Assembly (NCBI GenBank): GCA_028751875.1
Contig: CM054143.1
Coordinates: 65,069,269 to 65,133,268 of the forward strand
Direction of reading: 5' to 3'
From: Rapana venosa
Taxonomy: Eukaryota > Mollusca > Gastropoda > Neogastropoda > Muricidae
Length of the DNA: 64,000 bases
The position numbers and the translations under genes are program-made. Shown here piece by piece: positions 23,304 to 34,095 of the stretch (position 1 is the first letter of the stretch; each line of letters starts with the position of its first letter). Below the pieces are notes generated by a model. It searched no databases. It was not told the DNA's origin and was given only the letters and a program-made list of their open reading frames with translations.

Positions 23304-26300
23304 TGCCCCATGCAGGCAGTGAAGACTCTGAAAGCAAACTGCAGGCTCCCGACTCACAAACTGATTTCATGGCTCAGTTCTGTGATCAGTTTGGTCTGGT
23401 CGGGGCGATCACTCTCCATGTTAAGGAAGACGTGGAAATTACCGTCCCCCACATGCCCCACCATAGGGCCTGGTTACAGCATGGTTACAGCATGGTTACA
23501 GCATGTTACAAAGGACAGCATGTTACAATGGTTACAATGGATGGCATGTTACAATGGACAGCATGTTACAATGGACAAGGTGTTACAATGGTTACAATGG
23601 ACAGCATGTTACAATGGTTACAATGGACGGCATGTTACAATGGTTACAATGTTACAATGGAAAGCATGTTGCAATGGGCAGCATGTTACAATGTGCAGCA
23701 TGTTACAATGGATAGGTTACAATGGGCAGCATGTTACAATGGGCAGCATGTTACAATGGGCAGCATGTTACAATGGATAGGTTACAATGGATAGGTTACA
23801 ATGGATAGGTTATAATGGATAGGTTACAATGGATGGCATGCTACAATGGACAGCATGTTACAAAGGATAGGTTATAATGGGCAGGATGTTATACAGGGCC
23901 GGATGTAGTAATGGGCAGGATGTTATAATGTGCGGGATGTTATACAGGCCAGATGTTATAATGGGAAAGGATGCTACAATGGTCAGGACATAATAATGGG
24001 CCAGATATTATAATGGGCCGGATGTTATAAAAGGCCGGATGTTATAATGGGCCCGAAATTAGAATAGGCCGGATGTTAGAATGGGCCGGATGTTATAACG
24101 GGCCGGATGTTATAACAGGCCAGATGCCATAACGGGCAGGATGTTATAACGGGCAGGATGTTATAACGGGCAGGATGTTATAACGGGCAGGATGTTATAA
24201 TGGACCTGGGCCTGATGTTATAATGGGCCAGATGTTATAAATGGGCCGGGTTTTATAATGGGCTGGAAGCTATAATGGGCAGGATGTTATAACGGGCAGG
24301 ATGTTATAACGGGCAGGATGCTATATAATGGGCAGGATGCTATATAATGGGCAGGATGTTATAATGAGCAGGATGTTATAAAGGGCAGGATGTTATAAAG
24401 GGCAGGACGTTATAATGGGCAGGATGTTATAATGGGCCGGATGTTATAAATGGGCCAGATGCTATAATGGGCCAGATGCTATAATGGGCCGGATGTTATA
24501 AAGTGGGCAGGGTGTTATAATGGGCAGGATGTTATAATGGGCAGGATGTTATACAGGCAGGATGCTATACAGGCAGGATGTTATAATGGGACGGATGTTA
24601 TATAGTGGGCGGGATGTTATATGGTGGGTGGGATGTTATATGGTGGGCGGGATGTTATATAGTGGGGCGGATGTTATATAATGGGACGGATGTTATATAG
24701 TTGGCAGGATGTTATATAGTGGGGCGGATGTTATATAGTGGGCAGGATGCTATATAGTGGGGCGGATGTTATATAGTGGGGCGGATGTTATATAGTGGGA
24801 CGGATGTTTATATAGTGGGCGGGATGTTACATAGTGGGCCGGGTGTTATATAGTGGGGCGGATGTTATATAGTGGGACGGATATTATAATGGGCTGGATG
24901 TTATATAGTGGGCAGGTCGCTATATAGTGGGACGGATGTTATATGGTGGGACGGATATTTATATAGTGGGCCGGATGTTATATAATGGGTAGGATGCTAT
25001 ATAATGGGCCGGATGCTATATAGTGGGACGGATGCTATATAGTGGGATGGATGCTATATAGTGGGATGGATGCTATATAGTGGGATAGATGCTATATAGT
25101 GGGACGGATGCTATATAGTGGGACGGATGCTATATAGTGAAACGGATGTTATATAGTGGGGCGGATGTTTATATAGTGGGACGGATGCTATAAAGTGGGG
25201 CGGGTGTTATATAGTGGGGCGGATGTTATATAGTGGGACGGATGTTATATAGTGGGACGGATGCTATAAAAAGGGACGGATGCTATATAGTGGGACTAAT
25301 GTTATATAGTGGGACGGATGTTATATAGTGGGCAGATGTTATATGGTGGTCCGGATGTTATATAGTGGCAGATGTTATATGGTGGTCCGGATGTTATATA
25401 GTGGGCAGATGTTATATGGTGGTCCGGATGTTATATAGTGGGATGGATGTTATATAGTGGGCAGATGTTATATAGTGGGCAGATGTTATATGGTGGTCCG
25501 GATGTTATATAGTGGGCAGATGTTATATGGTGGTCCGGATGTTATATAGTGGGATGGATGTTATATAGTGGGCAGATGTTATATGGTGGTCCGGATGTTA
25601 TATAGTGGGATGGATGTTATATAGTGGGCAGGATGCTATATAGTGGGCCGGATGTTATATAGTGGGCAGGATGCTATACAGGCAGGATGTTATAATGGGC
25701 AGGATGCTATACAGGCAGGATGTTATAATGGGCAGGATGCTATACAGGCAGGATGTTATACAAGCAGGATGTTATACAAGCAGGATGTTATACAAGCAGG
25801 ATGTTATAATGGGCCGGATTATGGGCAGGATGTTATACAGGCAGGATGTTATACAGGCAGGTGTTATAATGGGCAGGATGTTATAATAATAATAATAATA
25901 TGGAATTTATATAGCGCCGAATCTTGTAAAACAAACAAATCGAAGCGCTTGCACTCAAATCATTTACGTGCATGCAACTTTCCTCAAATATAATAAAGAA
26001 CATATTTCAAATTTATGCACGTGTACACACACACACACACACACACACTTAGGAGATGAAGGATGCTGTTGAAAAGTAGAGACGGATATGAGGGGAAAGT
26101 GTCAGGTAGGAAATAAGTGTGTTTTGAGGCTGGATTTGAAGGTATCAAGTGAAGGTTTTTGGCGAAGTGAAAGGGAGACGTCATTCCATGTGGACGGACC
26201 AGAAACAGAAAAAGATCGACAGCCAACAGTGGTTTGTTTGAATCTGGGTGTTCGAAAGCACAAAGTATCTGCGGCTGAACGAAGGGAACAGGATGGAGTG

Positions 26301-29300
26301 TACAGGTGAAGACAGTTACAAAGATAAGATGGTGCAGATTTGTGGAGACATTTGAAACAGAGGGTATTGATTTTATACCTCAGTCTTTGTGAGACTGGCA
26401 GCCAGTGAAGAGATCGCAGAAGAGGAGTGATGTGTTCGGATTTTTTCTTTCTTAGGACCAGTCGAGCTGCAGAGTTTTGTATGCGTTGAAGAGAGTGGAT
26501 GGATGATGCTGGTAGGCCAGCCAAAAGATAATTACAGTAGTCTAAACGTGAAAGAATGAGAGATGTGACGAGCTTGGAAGTTGCATCAGTGGACAGATAC
26601 TTGCGAATCGCGCTTATATGCGCTTCAATTTGTTTGTTTATTTACAAGATTCAGCGCTATATAAATTCCATATATTATTATTATTATGCGCCGTAGTTGA
26701 TAGTAGCAAGACTGGCAGGTCTGGGTGATGAATTTTTTCATAGAGAGTGTGTTGTCAAGAACTACACCTAGATACTTCACAGAGTTGGACAAAGGAACTG
26801 ACACACTGCCGAATTCTATTGATGTTGTTGTGATGGAGGAAAGTTTATGTTGGGTCCCTATGAGCATGGCTTCGGTTTTATCGGCATTAAGTTGTAACTT
26901 GTTCTGAGTCATCCAGTTTTGAATGTCTTGAAGGCAGTAGGACATATTTGTCAGGAGGGAAGGCAAGTTTTCAACAGTATCACTGCACTGAAGCTGAGTG
27001 TCATCGGCATAGAAATGATGATCAATATGGTGGTTGTTTATTATACGTTAGAGTGGAGCAGTGTAGAGAGTAAAGAGAACGGGGCCCAGGACCGATCCCT
27101 GTGGGACTCCACATTCCATTTTGACAGATTTTGATTGAATTTTGTTTACAATAACTTTCTGGAATCTGTCTGTGAGGTATGAAGTAAACCAGGTGAGGGC
27201 TGTGCTATTAATACAGAACGTATTTTGGAGGCGAGAAAGAAGAATTGAGTGATCTATAGTGTCGAAGGCTGCAGATAAGTCAAGAAGAGTGAGGAGGGAG
27301 ATTTTTCCTGCATCAGAAGCAAGTAGAACAAAAGAAAAAAAAAAAAGAAAAAAAAGGGTGGCGCTGCTCTTGTGGTGATGCGCTCTCCCCGGGGAGAGCA
27401 GCCCGAATTTCATGCAGAGAAATCTCGTGACTTAAAGTGGTATAAAATAAAATAAATAAATAAAGAAGTGTATCTAAAGTATGGACTAGGGTGGTTTCGG
27501 TGCTGTGGTTGGGGCGATAGGCAGACTGAAAAGTGGGAAGGAGATCATTGGAATGAAGGTGACTGTTGAGCTGTTTGAGAACAACTTTTTCTAGTACTTT
27601 AGAGACAAAGGGTAAGTTTGAGACAGGTCTATAATTTTTCAGAATGTTGGGATCGAGGTCGTGCTTTTTCAGTAGAGGTGTGACTATTGCGGTTTTAAGA
27701 GCTTGTGGAAAATTTCCTGACACAAGAGATGAGTTTACTATTTTAGTGATAATAGGTACAAGTTGTGGAAGGCATTGTGAGAAAACAGGAGCAGGTATGG
27801 GATCGAGGTTGCATGATTTTATAGTCATTTCCTTCAGAATTGTCATGATTTCTTTTTCACTTGTGGAACAGAAGGAAAAGAGAGGAGTGCCAGTGAACTG
27901 GGGATCAGGAGGTGCAGGCTGGAAATGAGTCTGATCCAGTCTGGAGCGTATGTTGTGGACTTTGTCTGAAAAGAAGGCAGAAAAGATAGATGGAAGTTCA
28001 GACAGGCTGTGGGTGGTAGGCAGAGGAATTGTTTTTGCAGACCCAAGGAGATTTGAGGTGAGGGAAAAAAGAGATTTTATGGATGTAGCGCAGAGAACTT
28101 GGGAAGAGAAGTATTCTGTCTTTGCTGAATGGATTAAGAGTTTGACTTTGTTTTTATTTGTTTTATACAGGCAGGATGTTATAATGGGCAGGATGTTATA
28201 CAGGCAGGATGTTATACAGGCAGGATGTTATAATGGGCAGGATGTTATAATGGGCAGGATGTTATAATGGGCCGGATGTTATAATGGGCAGGATGTTATA
28301 ATGGGCAGGATGGTTACAATGGACAGCATGGTGTGACAAGCACAAACACATAAATTCATATCAACTTCATTCAAATTTTCAGGGCTCATGTACGCACTAA
28401 ACACACACACACACACACACACGCAGAGCACATACTCTATGATTGGCACAAACTTACCTATCAGGTTTGCTTTCTTAATCATCTCTTTTGCCTTGACAAC
28501 AGCTTCAGGTAAATTGGATATGGGGACACACACATCTGTGCTGTAGGCCTGAAAACAAAGCAAACAAACACGAACCAATCACACAATCCAAAACAACACT
28601 ACACATTACGTCTTTTTTTCCCCATTCCCCAGCTAGAGCCCCAAGGTTCACCAATGGCGAGCATGTGCGCATATGACCGCTGCTGCCTGCCATGAAGGTA
28701 GCCATATTCCGACTTCATGGATCATGTAAAACAAAATCTAAAGTATGACACCAGTGTGCATGAGTTTTTAAAAATTTTAACTTCCATTTCTACTGGCACG
28801 CAATGGCCTACTCTTCCAACAAGCAGAACAGGTTTTAACATGTGCACAAGATGTTCTGCGTGCGTTCACATACCGGACCTTGGTTCACAGTCTTATCTGA
28901 CAGACTTTTGGGGAAGTGGAGTCAGTAATGATGTTAACCCCTGGGAAAAATTCCCCATGAACAGATGACTTTTCCCTAGTGGAGATGCTGGGGGGCCTGT
29001 CAGTATAAACAGCATCCTCACCTGGAAAATCTGTGCTAGGAATTCCCAATTTTCTAGCCCTCTCTTTCTTTCTGCCTTGTTCCTTTTCTTCCTGCCACCT
29101 CCTTCTTGACTATTTTCTGCCTGCTTGGTCCTTTCTCCTGCCTTTTTTCCAGAGAGACTTAAAAGATAACAATTCTCTCCTATGCCAAAGTCGAATGCAC
29201 TGGGCCTGACTTGTCAGGTGCTTAGTGGCATCGTAACGCACATCCACTCATATGACAGCACCCTAGTTGCTGTCTGAGCATTCAAAGAAGAAGACCCGGT

Positions 29301-31440
29301 GATTTGGTGGTGGATCAAACCCAGGCCATCAAATCACATACAGTAACACTCTAACCACAAGGCTATCCCATCCCCATGCCATTCATAACTACTTCAGACA
29401 ACTTTTAAAAAACAAAACAAAACCTAAAGCTTTCCCACCCTACCTTGTGAAGAAGAGTTCAGGCCATAGTGTGCTGACAGAAAAATGGAAGATATGATAA
29501 ACACTTGTGGAGGAAAACTAATCCAGGTAACCACTTACAACTTCTCCATCATTTTGTAAATGACTTAACAATTATTCCATTTATAAACATATACATTTTT
29601 TAACTCTAGAAAATTATACCTTTCACTGACGGCACCTAAGGCATTTTTTAGTAAGAACCACGCCTTTGGCTTGACCACTCGTGATCCAGAGGTCGCGGGT
29701 TCGATCCCCACTCGGCTCGGTGTTGTGTCCTTGGGAAAGACACTTACTCCTATTTTCCTCACTCCACCCAGGTGTACAAGTGGGTACCAGCTCTGCTGGG
29801 GAAGTATCTGGCAACAGACTAGCGTCCTGTCACAGGGGTGGTGAAAAACCATCAGTTCGCTTAACGCTACAGAAACCGGGATAAGCTCCGGCTCTATGGG
29901 CCTTCTGGCTCGAAAGAACATACTTTTTGGCTTGACCCAACTCAAATTTCAGCTCCTGGATGAGCCTTTGTCAGAGGTCCATGGTGATTAATGCTTCACC
30001 TTCAGCTGTACCTTGCAGCGAGACGCTTTTCATAATTCAGAAGTGTCAATCGCATTCATGAGAATATTTGATATTCTTATGGCCTGTTAAAGCTGCCATC
30101 GAAAGATGATGACAAAAAGAGAAAGAAAATATGCCCAAAATAACTAAATAAATAAATAAAAAGATACAGAAAGAAAGAAAGAAAGAAAGGGAGGAAGGAA
30201 GGAAGGAAGGCAGGAAGGAAGGAAGGAAAGGAAAAGAAAGGAAAGGAAAGGAAAGGAAAGGAAGGAAGGAAAGGAAGGAAGAAAGGAAGAAAGGAAGGAA
30301 GGAAGGAAAGAAGGAAGGAAGGAAGGGAGGAAGAAGGAAGGAAGGAAATGAAGGAAGGAGGAAGGAAGGAAGGAAGGAAGGAAGGAAGGAAGGAAGGAAG
30401 GAAGGAAGGAAAGGAAGGAAGAAGGAAGAAAGGAAGGAAAGAAGGAAGGAAGGAAGGAAGGAAGGAAGGAAGAAAGGAAAGGAAGGAAGGAAAGAAGGAA
30501 GGAAGGAAAGGAGAAGGAAGGAAGGAAGGAAGGAAGGAAAGAAGAGGAAGGAGGAAGAAGAAGGAAGGAAGGAAGGAAGGAAGGAGGAGGAAGGAAGGAG
30601 GAAGGAAGGAAGAGGAAGGAAAGGAAGGAAGGAAGGAGGAAGGAAGGAAGGAAGGAAGGAAGGAAGGAAGGAAGGAAGGAGGAAGGAAGGAAGGAAGGAA
30701 GGAAGGAACAAGTGCTTATTCCATTATCCTCAAAATAAAAGAATGAAATAAAAAATCAGATAAAACACATACACACACACGATCACTGTTGGCATTTTGC
30801 TTCAAAGACAGCTGTTAACTCATGACGACGCACACATGATAACATCCAGATGTGCTCAGCACTGAACAAAGCAGAATGCATTATTTCCAAGTCAGAGGGA
30901 AGAATTCTTCCACATGGTTATAGGAAGGAAGGAAGGAAGGAAGGAAGGAGGAAGGAAGGAAGGAAGGAGGAAGGATAAACAGCTGACCCTGGAGCCGGGC
31001 ACGAGGGCTAGAGAGGCGTACAGCAAATCGTGCCGTGCCCTCCACAGTCGGTTCCTCTCCTCAATATCTGAGGCCCACTGGAAGTCACTGCCTCCGTTCC
31101 AACCTGCTATCTCCTCTGCACACATCCACCCCCTTATATCACCAACACTGCTGCACTACAGGACGCCAACAAGAGAGAGACAGAGAGGGAGAGAGGGAGA
31201 GAGACAGACAGACAGAGACACACAGAGAGAGATGCATCACTGACACAGAGACATGGCAGAATTACAGGAAGGAAGGAAGGAAGGAAGGAAGGAAGGAAGG
31301 AAGGAAGGAAGGAAGGAAGGAAGGAAACTACAGCCAGACTTTGGAGTAAGAAATCATTCTCACTTACACGCACGCACGCAAACATGCACACATGCACAAT
31401 CACTCACTCAGACACACACACATACACACACACTCACTCA

Positions 31441-31477
<37 letters not shown>

Positions 31478-34041
31478 GTGGGTTTGATTCTCATTCAAGA
31501 GGATTTTTCTGCTGGAGTTAACATCAGTGCAGACTCCACTCTCCCCAAAGTCCTTCAGATGAGACTATAAACCGAGGCCCCATGTACGAATGCACACAGA
31601 ACATCTTGCGCTCAAGTTAAAACCTGTTCCGCTTGTGTGCCAGTGGGAACGGATGACAAAATTTACAAAACTGCATACACACAGGGACTGGATGAAAAAA
31701 AGCACACAAGTGCTTATTCCGTTATCCTCAAAATAAAAGAATAAAATAAAAAATCAGATAAAACACATACACACACACGATCACTGTTGGCATTTTGCTT
31801 CAAAGACAGCTGTTAACTCATGACGACGCACACATGATAACATCCAGATGTGCTCAGCACTGAACAAAGCAGAATGCATTATTTCCAAGTCAGAGGGAAG
31901 AATTCTTCCACATGGTTACATCTTTACACCATTCAGGGTGATGGCAGATTTCTCCACTCCTGCCTTCCTTTCAGGATTCAGGGCAAACAGCGGTGATGCC
32001 GGTCAGAGCGCTCACCCACTGTCTCCACCTGCTCTCTGACAGAGGTGGGGGAGCCGTGGAACTCCAGGAACAAGGACGGCGCCTCCTTCATGCTGAACTT
32101 GCTGTAACTGTTGAAAGCGCCGATCGCCACCTCGTCCAGGAACTCTGAAAAACACAGAGGACAGGACATGGCTGATGTGACTCTGGAGGGAGGGAGGTGA
32201 CACAGAGAGAGCACCAGCCAGATGACCTCACTGATGCCTCCCTTCACTCCTGGAGGAGTTGTTGGGGCCAGCACTGCACTGATCTCTTCAGGCAGGCTGT
32301 CATGTCATGGGCACGCTGAACCTGGCAGAGCCCATCCCTCTGCATGCTGCATGCTGGGTAGGGTATGTTTGTGTTGTCCATCCATGTCATGGGCAGAACA
32401 TGCATGTCTGACTCAGGTGTCTGTTCCAGATTTTCCCTCTGGTGTTCATATCAGTGTAGACTTCATTCCCCTGAAAGTCCTTTGGATGAGACGATAAACC
32501 AAGGTCCTGAGTGTGATTGCACACAGAACATCTTGTGCACCCATTAAAACCAGTTACACTATTCAAAAGAGTAGGCCATAGTGTGCCAGGGGGAACGGAT
32601 GACAAAACTGCACGCATACTGACAAAACTGCACGCATACTGACAAAACTGCACGCATACTGACAAAACTGCACGCGTACTGACAAAACTGCACGCATACT
32701 GACAAAACTGCACGCATACTGACAAAACTGCATGCGTACTGGAATGTGGCTACCTTAATGGTGGGTAAACAGTTGCAAACACAAAATCAATCTCACCATG
32801 GGTGCACCAACAACAAAAAGAAGCAAAAAACAGAAACAAAAAGACAAACCAATAACCAATGACTCAGCAGACTCTAACCTGCAGCAAGAAAGACAAACGG
32901 GGGTCTGCACACATAATGACGTGCTCTCCTCGGGGGACCAGCCACACACAGAAATCCTCCGGGACTTATACACAGGGGGACGGTGTAGCCTAGTGGTCAG
33001 AACATTGCACTCGCAATCTGAAAACCCATGTTTGAATCTCGTTAAAGGGGATTTTTTTCCTCTGGAGTTAACCTCAGTGCCAACTCCACCCTCCCCAAAA
33101 ATCATTTGGATGAGACTATAAACTGAGGCACCGTGTGCGAACGCACACACAAGCGCTTCGATTTGTTTGTCTTTTTACAAGATTCAGCGCTATATAAATT
33201 CCATATATTATTATTATTATTATTAACATCTTGCGCACACATTAAATCCTGTTCCACTTTTCAAAAGAGAAGGCCATTGTGTGCTGGTGGGAACAGATGA
33301 CAAAATTTACAAAACCACAAACACACAGGGACTGGTCATAAAAAAGCACATGAGTGCTCATTCCATTATCGATTAAAAAAAAAAAAAAAAGAATATTGCT
33401 ATACAATGCAGTTACAATTCTATTTAATACAATAACGTTCTACATAATCTCCAGTATTATTAATACAATACAGTACAATACAATATAATTCAATAAATAT
33501 TTTTCATTATCATTAAGACAATACAGTATCATATGATTCAGTAATATCTTTCTTTTCACTCATACAATACAATTCAGTACACTGTAGTAAAATACAATAC
33601 AGCTCAAGACAAGACAATTATATCCAATACAATACAGAAAGCACAAAACAAAACAATACAAAACAAACACAAATACCACACCAGTACCCTTCGGATGCAA
33701 CTATAAACCAAGGCCAAGCCTGCCAACACACACACACACACACAACTTGCTCACACGTTAAAACCTGTTCCATTTTTAGGGAGAGAAGGCCACTGTGTGC
33801 CAGTGGGAATGGATGACAAAATTTACAAAACTGTATACACTGGATGTATAATAAAAAAAACACCCACCACATTAATGCGCATTCCATTTCCCTTGAAATA
33901 AAAGAACAAATGATCATAATACTCTTACCAATTCGAGCAATGGGCACACCACTCTGCAAGACTTGAACGGTGGTGTCCACAGCTTCCTGTACGCCTTGAA
34001 AATGAACCACCGCTGACATCACCTGCATATCACACACACAT

Positions 34042-34095
<54 letters not shown>

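Larger units (their letters stand above)
25888..28165 (-). mobile_element. 5'-truncated CR1/L2-like LINE (LINE-3) in LDHD intron 10
   Basis: Transcribed in the same direction as LDHD. The reverse transcriptase is largely open. Blocks include [53 protein letters not shown], the catalytic FYADDTQLQ near 27003-27029, and a C-terminal domain with [14 protein letters not shown] and [10 protein letters not shown] ending at 26102. The 3' end reads GCGCTATATAAATTCCATAT plus (ATT)n. It is interrupted by a partial SINE-1 (27345-27465) and a tail-only insertion (26618-26690). It sits inside the GGATGTTATA array. Confidence 0.9.

Noticed and set aside
30046..30746. Phe/Leu/Pro/Ser-rich and Arg/Lys/Glu-rich frames
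   Set aside because: Pure consequence of the (GGAA)n tract.
32970..33045. tRNA gene
   Set aside because: A and B boxes are present, but the fold is not closed and the same head occurs on many SINE-A copies.
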